Source of the DNA: Bacteroidales bacterium
GTDB taxonomy: Bacteria > Bacteroidota > Bacteroidia > Bacteroidales > UBA932
Length of the DNA stretch: 64,000 nucleotides
Reading direction: 5' to 3'
Assembly: GCA_017935505.1 (NCBI GenBank)
Contig: JAGBHM010000023.1
Span: 1 to 64,000, forward strand
Below, one piece after another: positions 9,060-17,139 of this stretch (positions are counted from its first letter, which is position 1; every line of letters starts with the position of its first letter). The position numbers and the translations under genes are program-made. The notes beneath the pieces were generated by a model. That model saw only the letters and a list, made by a program, of their open reading frames with translations. It had not been told where the DNA came from and searched no databases.

Positions 9060-9093
9060 AGAGACTGGCAAAAAAATCTGCCAGTCTCTTTTT
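9060..9093. terminator. Intrinsic terminator between convergent genes
   Basis: AGAGACTGGCA (9060-9070) pairs perfectly with TGCCAGTCTCT (9079-9089), followed by TTTTT on the plus strand. An A-run precedes the stem, so it should also work for the minus-strand SusC/SusD/lipoprotein transcript ending at 9119. Confidence 0.9.
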
Positions 9094-9118
9094 GTATCAG
9101 AACTCTTGGAATCTCTTC

Positions 9119-9913
9119 TTAGAATTGGAATCCCTCAGGGAACATGAACAACTCATATGCTGTATCAAACAGATAGTTGTAGTAAGAAGGGAGTCTGTAA
9201 TTACAGTCAATCTTGATTGCAGGAGTACCCTCCAAAGATATAACACTCTTGTCAAGCACCTCAAATGCAAACTGGCCATATGAACCGTAGTTGTAACCGG
9301 TTTCAAATGGATACCAGTCGATAGTCTCTCCATCGCAGAAGAAAGTAAAGCTTGTTCCACCTACCCAACAGTCGGGAAGCATGTAGAAATTGCCCTCTTT
9401 TGCTTTGTAGACATCCTGAGGCCATGATTCATCAAACAAACCGCAGTAGTAGAGACCCTCACCAACCAATTCCCAGGTAAGTTGTCTGGTAAGTGTAAAT
9501 TTGGTTGATGGAATAGAGTTTATAGAGCAGGCTTTCTCATCTGTAATTGAAATTGAAATTGTTGTAGGTTTTGCACTCAAAGTGGCGTAGTCGAATGTGA
9601 AATCAATATATGCCACATTCTCGCCATCCTCAAAGTTGAAAGAGGTTGCAGATGGAGTGAAAATACCCTCTCCACCCTCTATCTCTACAGCTACAGAGGC
9701 TTTGCCTTTAGTATTGCCTCTATAGAGAGGAACTGAGATCTTGCCGTTGTCGGCATCGGTCAAATCATTATATTTTAATTTTGAGGCTGTGAATGTTGCA
9801 GCAATTTCATTTTCTGCAAATTCATAGAATATCTCCTCTTTTGAGCAAGAACCCATTGCACATACAAATAGTGCCAACAGGCTATATATCAATAATTTTC
9901 TCATAATTTGCAT
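9119..9913 (-). CDS. Lipoprotein, third gene of the first SusC/SusD set
   Basis: This is a 264-aa predicted surface or outer-membrane lipoprotein with lipobox AMGSC (C23). Residues about 35-145 look like a Calx-beta-type beta-sandwich, including the TSFNFEDGENVAYIDFTFDY stretch and ISISITDEKA. The C-terminal part (about 150-264) is rich in Tyr and Trp and ends with FPEGFQF, but I do not recognise it. It lies 3 bp after the susD gene and ends at a terminator, so it is the last gene of the susC-susD transcript. By position it is probably a SusE/F-like ligand-binding accessory protein. The start could also be the Met at residue 4. Confidence 0.72.
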   Translation of the reverse strand: MQIMRKLLIYSLLALFVCAMGSCSKEEIFYEFAENEIAATFTASKLKYNDLTDADNGKISVPLYRGNTKGKASVAVEIEGGEGIFTPSATSFNFEDGENVAYIDFTFDYATLSAKPTTISISITDEKACSINSIPSTKFTLTRQLTWELVGEGLYYCGLFDESWPQDVYKAKEGNFYMLPDCWVGGTSFTFFCDGETIDWYPFETGYNYGSYGQFAFEVLDKSVISLEGTPAIKIDCNYRLPSYYNYLFDTAYELFMFPEGFQF

Positions 9914-9916
9914 TTT

Positions 9917-11467
9917 TTAAAGTGGATTTTGGTCATCAACAGGGTCCAATGCTGTATTTCCGTCGAACTCAGACAAAGGAATAGCATAAATCAAGCGTTT
10001 GTGGCCTGCTGCATAGTTTACTTTTGAAACATGGTTGTTCTCAGGGTAGGTGTAAGTTCTATCTACACCCAAGCCCAATCTCTTGAGATCATGTATTCTG
10101 GAAACCTCTCCCCACAACTCTATTCTGCGTTGGAGCAGGATGTAATCCATAAGGTTATTTATGGTAGAACAAGTGTTGGTGTTGTAGTCAAATCCATCAG
10201 GAACTGCGTCGAGGTTCTCTTTATATTCGCTGTCGCGCTGAGATGTTACCATTGCTACATATTCACGGGCTGCGGTATAATCTTTTTGGTGACATGCTGC
10301 CTCTGCTGCAATCAGTGCCATCTCCTCCATTCTCATGAGGATATAATCACCTGTTCCGAGTGAAGCATCTTTATATACCATTTTCACCTGTACATATGAT
10401 TTCTTAGATGTTCCGTTAACCCACTCGCTCTGTGGAAGCGGTGCTGTCCACCATGCTTTTCTGGCATCTGTGTCAGGGATTTGAGCATATAGCCAAGAAG
10501 AGATGAGGAATTGTGCGCCATTTGAGTATGTTCCACCGCCATCAGCATCTATATGTGCATAAACACCTGCGTTGCTGATAGACTGGTCGCTCTGGATAGC
10601 AAGTCCCCACATTACATTCTTTTTAGCAACATCATTGACTTTGTTGGTCTCAGAGAATGGCAGAATTGCTGCACCTGGTTTTTCAAGAGCTGCTTTTGCT
10701 GCTACAAGGGCACCTGCGTAATCTTTCTGCATCAAGAGTGCGCGGGCCTTGAAACCTTGTGCTACATATACATCAACATGTGAAGGATGCTGCTGCTCTA
10801 CAGAAGTTGCTTCAAGTCTTTCAATTGCAGACTCAAGGTCTTCATTGATTCTGTCATAAACATCTTGAACAGTTCCTCTTCCCTTTCCTTTTGACTCGAT
10901 GGTAGTAGGCTCTGTATAAACAGGTACTCCAGGAAGGGTAGGATCACTCTGCTGGAAGTTTTGTACCAGCCACATGTAGCAATATGCTCTCATTGCGTAT
11001 GCCTGGCCGACAACATATTTTGCTTTGTCAGGATCGTCCTGAATCTTCTCCTCATTTGCAATGATGTTGTTTGCATTTGAGATCAATGTGTAGAAGAAGT
11101 TCCAGCATTGTCCCTGACGGCCGTATGAATATGTATAGTCAGAAGAGATTCCGTATGTGTAGTCGTAATAGAACCAGCCGGAACCCGATTTGTTCTGTAT
11201 ATGGTCCTCTCCCATGAGGTCACTGGCAAGAATATATGCCATGATACCACCATTCTCATGTTGCCATGCTCCACCCCATTCTGCAACATACATAGCCCTG
11301 TATATTCCGTTTATAGCAGTGAGGGCACTCTCTGCAGACTGGAATATCTGTTCACTGCCCACCGATGCGGTAGGTGCTGTATTTAGCTGATCCTCACAAC
11401 TGTTTCCAACAGAGAGAACAGCTATCGATAAAAGCAGATATATTAATTTTTTCATCTTTATGCTCAT
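9917..11467 (-). CDS. SusD/RagB family nutrient-binding lipoprotein
   Basis: SusD proteins form the lid of the SusC/SusD outer-membrane importer and bind oligosaccharides or peptides outside the cell. The 516-aa protein has lipobox VGNSC (C24). Typical SusD features are the N-terminal SAESALTAINGIYRAMY helix, the AMRAYCYMWLVQNF TPR-like segment near residue 160, and the C-terminal LQRRIELWGEVSRIHDLKRLG motif near residue 440. It starts 4 bp after susC and is followed within 3 bp by the lipoprotein gene. No glycoside hydrolase or regulator is nearby, so the ligand is unknown. Confidence 0.93.
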   Translation of the reverse strand: MSIKMKKLIYLLLSIAVLSVGNSCEDQLNTAPTASVGSEQIFQSAESALTAINGIYRAMYVAEWGGAWQHENGGIMAYILASDLMGEDHIQNKSGSGWFYYDYTYGISSDYTYSYGRQGQCWNFFYTLISNANNIIANEEKIQDDPDKAKYVVGQAYAMRAYCYMWLVQNFQQSDPTLPGVPVYTEPTTIESKGKGRGTVQDVYDRINEDLESAIERLEATSVEQQHPSHVDVYVAQGFKARALLMQKDYAGALVAAKAALEKPGAAILPFSETNKVNDVAKKNVMWGLAIQSDQSISNAGVYAHIDADGGGTYSNGAQFLISSWLYAQIPDTDARKAWWTAPLPQSEWVNGTSKKSYVQVKMVYKDASLGTGDYILMRMEEMALIAAEAACHQKDYTAAREYVAMVTSQRDSEYKENLDAVPDGFDYNTNTCSTINNLMDYILLQRRIELWGEVSRIHDLKRLGLGVDRTYTYPENNHVSKVNYAAGHKRLIYAIPLSEFDGNTALDPVDDQNPL

Positions 11468-11471
11468 TTAA

Positions 11472-14400
11472 TTAAAAGTTGATTTCTACACCGAATGAAA
11501 CTGTTCTCTCAGGAGTGTAAGTGTATCCTGTGCTTCCTGAGAAGTTGTATTGAGGGTCCATTCCTTTTCTTGCCGAGAACAAGTACAGATTGTCACCAGA
11601 AAGGGTGAATCTTACAGATTTCATATTGATTGCATTGGTCCATCTTGTAGGAAGTGTATATCCCAAAGTGAAGCTCTTGATTGCAAAATATGAAGCACTT
11701 GTAAGGTCATCCTCGGTATAGATGATATTGGTCTCTCCACCAAGGTCAATTCTAGGGATAGATGTTACATCGCCAGGTTGTTTCCAAGCATTCTTTCTGT
11801 CTATATGGCCAGTTGTACCGGTATACATATTATACAAGTATGAATAGTATGTTCCATCAAGAATCTTACCTCCGATTGAGTAGGTGCACAACAAGTTGAT
11901 GTCGAAATTGCCAACTTTGAAATCATTGGTGATAGATCCGTAGAGGTCTGGGATACGGCTTCCGCATACGTGACGGTTTGCAGATGCAACTGAAGGCGAG
12001 TTGGTTATGAATGCCTCCATCTCTTTTGTCTCTTCATTCTCTTCCCAAGCCCAGTAGAGTTTGTCACCATTTGCAGGATCTACACCAGCTGAAGTTGCAA
12101 GATAGAATGAGTTGATTGCATCACCCTCCTGGATAATGTAGTTTCCACTCTTGATAGGAGTACCAGACTCAGTAAGCTTAAGTACTTCATTATGAACGGT
12201 AGAGCCCATAAGAGTCATGTTCCACAAGAAGTTGTCATTTTTAATTACATCACCCGACAAGGCAATCTCAAAACCTCTGTTGAGCATGCTTCCGATATTT
12301 TTGTTGTATCCTGAGAAACCAAGTGAAACAGCCATAGGATAATCCATTAGCATATCATCGGTTTTTCTGTTGTACCACTCAATTGTAGCAGACAATCTGT
12401 TGAACAATCTTGCCTCGATACCGATATTCAAGTTGCCATTCTTTTCCCATCTCAAATCTTTAGTCTCAAGTTTGGAGATTATTGCACCGCCCAATCCACC
12501 GTTAGGGTAGCTCAAATCGTAAAGCTGCTGCCATGCATAGAGTGAACCGATAGAGTCGTTACCCTGCACACCATAACTTGCTTTAAGAGTAAGGTTGTTT
12601 ACCCAATCAACATTCTGCATGAACTTCTCCTGTGAGATTCTCCAGCTTGCACCGATTGACCAGAAGTTACCCCATCTGTTTGCCTCGTGGAAACGTGAAG
12701 ATGCATCTCTACGGAAACTTGCAGAGAAGTAATATTTGTCATCAAAACCGTAGTTCAAACGGGTAAGCCAAGAGTCTACGCTGTAGTCTTGAGAGTAGCC
12801 TGAGATACTGTCGTTTGTTACAAAACCGTCGAGCTCAAACAAGTTGTCTCCTGCAGTACCGGTTTTTGTAGCTGAGAGATATTGGTAGTTGTAATCGTAG
12901 AACTCGTGTCCGGCCAAGAACTCGATATTGTGCTTGCCGAATGTACGGTTGTAGCTGAGCAACTGGTTGAAGGTGTAGCTGAAGGTACGGCCTATGCCCT
13001 GTCCAAGATAGCCTCTGATTGTAACGGCATTACCGAATTCAGGGTTATAGTATGTTGTTGATTTTGAGTTTACGTAGTCGAAACCGAAGTTTACGCTGAA
13101 TTTCAAGCCTTTGATAGCTCCGTCCTTCATTCCGCCCAAGTCGATATAGGTTCTACCGCTCAAGTTGTCTGACAAACCAAGATATTTGTCGGCATAAAGG
13201 TTGGCGATAGGGTTCCATCCGGTATTTGCACCTGCAGGACGGTAATCTCCCCAATCGTATACAGGCTCACCATTTTCATCATAGATGGTTTTTCCGCTTG
13301 CATCCTTCTCATATACAGGATATATAGGGGCCATATTAGCACAAGAGTAGAATACATTCGAATATCCGCTGCTTGATGATGCGCTTGAACCCAATGTAGT
13401 TGAGTTGGTTGTATTGTTTGCGAAGTTTGTATTCAAACCTGCTTTCAACCACTCTTTAATTTGAGTATCCACATTGGCACGTGCAGAATATCTTCTGAAG
13501 TTGGTAGTCTTCACAAGACCTTCCTGGTTGAGGTATCCGAGAGAGAACATATATTTGGTTTTTGATGAACCTCCATTTACGCTCAATACATACTCCTGGC
13601 GTAGAGGATTTTTAGCGGTAGCTTCATCGAGCCAGTCCTCATCCCATTTCAGGTTTGTACCCTCTTTGATCTTGCCGGTAGCAGGATCGATCAGATCGGT
13701 AACATCACGTGAGAACGGATTGTACATCTGGTCCGGACCAAATACCTCATCAGCACTGTGCAACAGCTGGTCGGCAGCATAAGCAGCAATATTCTCACCG
13801 AGAAGACCACTGTTTCTGCCCTCAATATAAAACATTGAGTACAAATCTTCTGTCCACTCATATGCATTCATTGTCTCATAACGCTGGATTGCGCGTGAAG
13901 CCACACTCCAGTTGCCTTTGAACTGAACACTCAAAGTACCCTCTTTACCGCGTTTGGTGTTGATCATAACCACACCGTTTGCACCACGGGCACCGTAGAG
14001 AGCACCAGCCGAAGCATCTTTGATAATGGTCATTGACTCGATATCATTAGGGTTGATGGCATTGATATTTCCATCGTAAGGGATACCGTCCACTACATAA
14101 AGTGGAGTTGTTGATGCGTTGAGGGAACCATAACCACGAATTACAACCGATGCTCCTGCACCAGGCTGTCCTGAACCTGAGTTTGTGATGACACCTGTTG
14201 TCATACCGTCCAATGCTTTTGTAACATTAGAAACAGTCCTTTTCTCAAGTTTTTCAGATTTGATCACCTCTGCTGATCCGGTGAAAGACTCCTTCTTTGC
14301 TGTTCCGTAAGCAACAACAAGCACATCATCCAATGCTACAGTCTCAGGAGACAATGCAACATCTATGATAGCCCTGTTGTTTACAGCAATTTCCTGTGAT

Positions 14401-14639
14401 GTGTAACCCACTGATGTGAAAACTAGGGTTGCATCTGCTGAAGCTTGCAAAGTGTAAGTTCCATTAACATCAGTTGAAGTACCCTGCTGGGTCCCTTTAA
14501 TCTGGACAAAAGCAAAAGGCACAGTCTCGCCTGTTGCAGAGTCCTTTACAGTTCCCGATACTTTTATATTCTGTGCAAAAACGGAGCTTGCGCCAAATAA
14601 CAAAAGCAGAACTGTCACTAATAGTTTGACACTTTTCAT
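11472..14639 (-). CDS. SusC/RagA family TonB-dependent outer-membrane transporter
   Basis: This 1055-aa TonB-linked outer-membrane receptor would import a ligand captured with SusD. A signal peptide ends at VFAQ (residue 23). Next come a CarboxypepD_reg-like domain (about 25-105, GTVKDSATGETVPFAFVQIKGT), the SusC-type DDVLVVAYGT segment near residue 105, the plug domain with IRGYGSLNAS and DIESMTIIKDASAGALYGARGANGV, and a long barrel. There is no STN domain, so it is not expected to signal through a FecR/ECF-sigma pair, and none is adjacent. The first 20 coding bases and the 49 bases before them are identical to those of the susC at 20272. Elsewhere the two proteins are clearly different. It leads a susC-susD-lipoprotein operon. 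Confidence 0.95.
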   Translation of the reverse strand: MKSVKLLVTVLLLLFGASSVFAQNIKVSGTVKDSATGETVPFAFVQIKGTQQGTSTDVNGTYTLQASADATLVFTSVGYTSQEIAVNNRAIIDVALSPETVALDDVLVVAYGTAKKESFTGSAEVIKSEKLEKRTVSNVTKALDGMTTGVITNSGSGQPGAGASVVIRGYGSLNASTTPLYVVDGIPYDGNINAINPNDIESMTIIKDASAGALYGARGANGVVMINTKRGKEGTLSVQFKGNWSVASRAIQRYETMNAYEWTEDLYSMFYIEGRNSGLLGENIAAYAADQLLHSADEVFGPDQMYNPFSRDVTDLIDPATGKIKEGTNLKWDEDWLDEATAKNPLRQEYVLSVNGGSSKTKYMFSLGYLNQEGLVKTTNFRRYSARANVDTQIKEWLKAGLNTNFANNTTNSTTLGSSASSSSGYSNVFYSCANMAPIYPVYEKDASGKTIYDENGEPVYDWGDYRPAGANTGWNPIANLYADKYLGLSDNLSGRTYIDLGGMKDGAIKGLKFSVNFGFDYVNSKSTTYYNPEFGNAVTIRGYLGQGIGRTFSYTFNQLLSYNRTFGKHNIEFLAGHEFYDYNYQYLSATKTGTAGDNLFELDGFVTNDSISGYSQDYSVDSWLTRLNYGFDDKYYFSASFRRDASSRFHEANRWGNFWSIGASWRISQEKFMQNVDWVNNLTLKASYGVQGNDSIGSLYAWQQLYDLSYPNGGLGGAIISKLETKDLRWEKNGNLNIGIEARLFNRLSATIEWYNRKTDDMLMDYPMAVSLGFSGYNKNIGSMLNRGFEIALSGDVIKNDNFLWNMTLMGSTVHNEVLKLTESGTPIKSGNYIIQEGDAINSFYLATSAGVDPANGDKLYWAWEENEETKEMEAFITNSPSVASANRHVCGSRIPDLYGSITNDFKVGNFDINLLCTYSIGGKILDGTYYSYLYNMYTGTTGHIDRKNAWKQPGDVTSIPRIDLGGETNIIYTEDDLTSASYFAIKSFTLGYTLPTRWTNAINMKSVRFTLSGDNLYLFSARKGMDPQYNFSGSTGYTYTPERTVSFGVEINF

Positions 14640-14688
14640 TTGTTAAAAATTAAGTTAATATTAAAGTTATTTATAGGTTGTAAGTTGC
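14620..14688 (-). repeat. Left copy of 69-bp perfect inverted repeat (end of susC leader and start)
   Basis: Read on the minus strand, the 49 bases before the ATG plus the first 20 coding bases are identical, base for base, to 20223-20291 on the plus strand. The sequence is AT-rich, lacks a Shine-Dalgarno motif, begins GCAACTTACAACC and ends at AAACTATT. The two copies are inverted and enclose about 5.5 kb. Confidence 0.95.
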
Positions 14689-14729
14689 CTAATAATAAAA
14701 TATTTAGGTTGTGGAGCTGTTTTTGGGGG

Positions 14730-14758
14730 GCTGTGTCGGAAAAAAACCTCCGTTAAAA
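14730..14758 (-). repeat. Left copy of 29-bp box shared by two susC leaders
   Basis: On the minus strand this reads TTTTAACGGAGG, seven T, then CCGACACAGC, identical to 20183-20211 on the plus strand. It lies 41 bp upstream of the 69-bp repeat here but only 11 bp upstream in the other copy. The spacing therefore differs while both blocks stay identical. Because it is downstream of the predicted promoter at 14773-14803, it should be part of the leader RNA. Confidence 0.9.
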
Positions 14759-14765
14759 TCCGACA

Positions 14766-14803
14766 GTAACTACAAATGTAGTAACAGTTTTTAATTAAAC
14801 AAA
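14766..14803 (-). promoter_or_regulatory. Promoter and overlapping palindrome upstream of the first susC
   Basis: On the minus strand, TTTG (14800-14803), 19 bp and TACATTTG (14773-14780) match the Bacteroidetes primary promoter exactly. An imperfect palindrome, GTAACTACA-AA-TGTAGTAAC (14766-14785), with a perfect core ACTACA-AA-TGTAGT, covers the -7 box and the likely start site and could be an operator. The leader would be about 125 nt and would include both conserved boxes. The rest of the 14640-15030 gap, apart from the terminator at 14975, shows nothing I can name. Confidence 0.65.
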
Positions 14804-14974
14804 TTTTTGAGGGGAAAAACCCACAACTTGCAAGATAATCCAAATATGCTTAAAATCAAAGAAAACCTTATAAAAAAGTTCTTTTTAGTGGCCGATTACA
14901 CATTTTGTGATAACTTTTAACGATTTCTTGTTGAAAATTCAAAGGATATCAAACTGTGTAATTTTAGTTAAAAA

Positions 14975-15009
14975 AAAGGTGCAACTTACAATCTGTAAGC
15001 CGCACCTTT
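14975..15009 (-). terminator. Intrinsic terminator of the carboxyltransferase/biotin carrier operon
   Basis: On the minus strand, AAAGGTGC-GG-CTTACA pairs with TGTAAG-TT-GCACCTTT across a short loop, followed by a run of T. It begins 21 bp after the stop codon of the biotin carrier gene. The upper stem CTTACA-ATC-TGTAAG is itself palindromic. Confidence 0.88.
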
Positions 15010-15030
15010 CCATTTTTATGGCATCTGCCG

Positions 15031-15432
15031 TTATTTTTTCAGAATTGGAGAAACTGTAAGAAGCAGGGCCCCTTTCGGTAACTTGTCCCCCTCCTTTACA
15101 TATATCTTTTCAATATATGCATCAAATGGCGAGGCGATGATATTTTTCATTTTCATGGCTTCATAAATCATGATCTTGTCACCTTTATGGACCTTGTCTC
15201 CCTCTTTGACCATCAGTTGTGCAACCTCCCCCGGTATATGGGATTTTATCTCATTTGGGTTTGGAGCCGACCACTGCTTCCTCTCTATAAATTTTTTTGT
15301 AAGAGTGGTCTGGTATTTTCTCCCCTCTACTGCCACTTGAATATGGGTTGATTCAAAATGCGGGTCATTTGACATGAGTACCGCATCCCCAACCTCATTC
15401 AACAATGCTATCTCTTTTGTATTTTTTGTCAT
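15031..15432 (-). CDS. Biotin/lipoyl attachment protein (biotin carboxyl carrier)
   Basis: This 133-aa carrier holds biotin that moves carboxyl groups between enzyme partners. The C-terminal domain (about 62-131) is a biotinyl domain with the EAMKMKN motif; K94 is the expected biotinylated lysine. The N-terminal 60 residues form a small domain like that preceding the biotinyl domain in propionyl-CoA carboxylase-type carriers. It is the second gene after the carboxyltransferase, 41 bp apart on the minus strand, and ends at an intrinsic terminator. No biotin carboxylase gene and no OadB-type sodium pump subunit is adjacent. I therefore cannot say from context whether it serves a carboxylase or a decarboxylase. 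Confidence 0.88.
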   Translation of the reverse strand: MTKNTKEIALLNEVGDAVLMSNDPHFESTHIQVAVEGRKYQTTLTKKFIERKQWSAPNPNEIKSHIPGEVAQLMVKEGDKVHKGDKIMIYEAMKMKNIIASPFDAYIEKIYVKEGDKLPKGALLLTVSPILKK

Positions 15433-15473
15433 ATACGCTCTTTTGTAGTTTACAATATACTGCTCTCCATCTG

Positions 15474-17021
15474 TTAAAATGGTGGAACTCCATGCTTTTT
15501 GGCAGGGCGCTTGAGCACTTTATTGCCCGAAATGTCGAGGGCATGCAATATGAATTTGCGTGTATCAGCAGGCGGAATTACAGAATCTATGTAACCTTTT
15601 GATGCTGCTACATATGGATTTGCAAACTTCTCCTTGTATTCAGCCACCTTCTGTTTCCTCATCTGTGCAGGATCCTCTGCCTCCATGATCTCTTTTCTGA
15701 ATATAATGTTTGCGGCTCCTTCAGGACCCATAACTGCAATTTCTGCAGTAGGCCATGCAAAGACAAAATCGGCACGCAGGTGTCGTGAGTTCATGGCAAT
15801 GTATCCACCACCATATGCCTTCCTCAATATAATTGTAATTTTAGGTACGGTAGCCTCAGAGTATGCATATAATAATTTTGCACCGTGACGGATAACTCCC
15901 GCATGCTCCTGATCTACTCCAGGCAGATATCCCGGCATATCCTCCAATGTTACTATAGGAATTTCAAATGCATCGCAATAGCGGATGAATCTTGCAGCTT
16001 TGTCTGAAGAGTCACAATCGAGCACTCCTGCAAGGACCATAGGCTGATTTGCCACAAATCCTACGGTGCGTCCGCCGACTCTTCCATAGCCTATCACGAT
16101 GTTTGGCGCCCACATCTGTTGTATCTCAATAAATTCAGAGTTATCGGTAAGTGCCTTAATAACATCACGCACATCATATGGAGCAGTTGGATCCACAGGT
16201 ACAATCTTGTCGATTTTATATTTTTTGAGAGGCTCTTTTGTCTTCAATATCTCAGGTTTCTCCTGATTATGGGCCGGAATATATGAAAGCAGCTCCTTTA
16301 TCTGTTGGAAACACTCCTCCTCACTCTCTGCAAAGAAATGGGCATTACCGGTTGTTTCGCAATGTACTCTTGCTCCTCCAAGAGACTCCATATCAATCTC
16401 TTCTCCCAAAACAGACTTGATAACCTCAGGACCTGTAATGAACATTTTTGAGATTTTGTCAACCACAAAAACATAATCAGTGAGAGCAGGTGAATATACT
16501 GCACCACCGGCACAAGGGCCGAGTATTACAGATATTTGCGGTATTACTCCACTCGCAAGTGTATTTCTGAAAAATATCTCTCCATAACCGGCCAGTGAAT
16601 TTACACCCTCCTGGATGCGGGCACCGCCCGAATCGTTGATACCTATAAGAGGAATGCGCATTCTCAACGAGTAATCCATGATTTTGGTTATCTTTCTTGC
16701 ATGCATAGATCCCAAAGAGCCACCTGCAACTGTAAAGTCCTGAGCATAAATGGCAACAGGTTTTCCGTTTATTGTACCGGTGCCAATAACTACACCATCT
16801 CCCGCCAGACTCTTTTTCTCCATTCCGAATTCCCTTGCATCGTGCTCGATGAACAGGTCGTATTCATAAAATGAACCCGGGTCCAGAAGTTTGTTAATTC
16901 TCTCTCTTGCAGGAAGTTTGCCCATTGCTATCTGTTTTGCGATAGCCTTGTCTCCTCCACCCTGGACAGCCCTTGCCGTCCTCTCCTGCAATTCAGTGAT
17001 TTTCTTACTTAATAAGCTCAT
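15474..17021 (-). CDS. Acyl-CoA carboxylase beta / methylmalonyl-CoA decarboxylase alpha subunit
   Basis: This 515-aa carboxyltransferase moves a carboxyl group between biotin and propionyl-/methylmalonyl-CoA. In Bacteroidales it usually serves the succinate-propionate pathway. Crotonase-like halves are visible. The N-terminal half has GKLPARERINKLLDPGSF, FTVAGGSLG, GINDSGGARIQEGV near residue 125, and GPCAGGAVYSPAL near residue 160. The C-terminal half has NQPMVLAGVLD, DMPGYLPGV, RKAYGGGYIAM near residue 405, and MGPEGAANIIF. MSLLSKK (17021) is the likely start; the open frame continues only eight residues upstream. A promoter TTTG-N19-TATCCTTG precedes it. The cytochrome b gene at the window start fits the same fermentative route. 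Confidence 0.9.
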   Translation of the reverse strand: MSLLSKKITELQERTARAVQGGGDKAIAKQIAMGKLPARERINKLLDPGSFYEYDLFIEHDAREFGMEKKSLAGDGVVIGTGTINGKPVAIYAQDFTVAGGSLGSMHARKITKIMDYSLRMRIPLIGINDSGGARIQEGVNSLAGYGEIFFRNTLASGVIPQISVILGPCAGGAVYSPALTDYVFVVDKISKMFITGPEVIKSVLGEEIDMESLGGARVHCETTGNAHFFAESEEECFQQIKELLSYIPAHNQEKPEILKTKEPLKKYKIDKIVPVDPTAPYDVRDVIKALTDNSEFIEIQQMWAPNIVIGYGRVGGRTVGFVANQPMVLAGVLDCDSSDKAARFIRYCDAFEIPIVTLEDMPGYLPGVDQEHAGVIRHGAKLLYAYSEATVPKITIILRKAYGGGYIAMNSRHLRADFVFAWPTAEIAVMGPEGAANIIFRKEIMEAEDPAQMRKQKVAEYKEKFANPYVAASKGYIDSVIPPADTRKFILHALDISGNKVLKRPAKKHGVPPF

Positions 17022-17042
17022 AATTTGTAGGTTTTGTTTTTG

Positions 17043-17098
17043 CAAGGATATATATAATTTTTTTAATTACAAAATTTTGAAGATTTTAACTATATTTG
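17043..17098. promoter_or_regulatory. Divergent promoters for carboxyltransferase and gcvP
   Basis: On the minus strand TTTG (17070-17073), 19 bp and TATCCTTG (17043-17050) match the Bacteroidetes promoter with one change and face the carboxyltransferase gene. On the plus strand TATATTTG (17091-17098) is a good -7 box for gcvP, 41 bp before its ATG, without a well-spaced TTTG. I see no glycine riboswitch in this gap. Confidence 0.55.
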
Positions 17099-17139
17099 TT
17101 GGTTACCTTTTTAAAATAATTACACTTAAATATATAAAT

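Noticed and set aside
16891..17139. N-terminal extension of the gcvP frame
   Set aside because: It overlaps the divergent carboxyltransferase gene and both promoters, and the family N-terminus MAFTFTDRHIGPRE starts at 17140.
17046..17139. Possible glycine riboswitch before gcvP
   Set aside because: The gap is under 100 bases and AT-rich, without the paired helices and conserved core expected of a glycine riboswitch.
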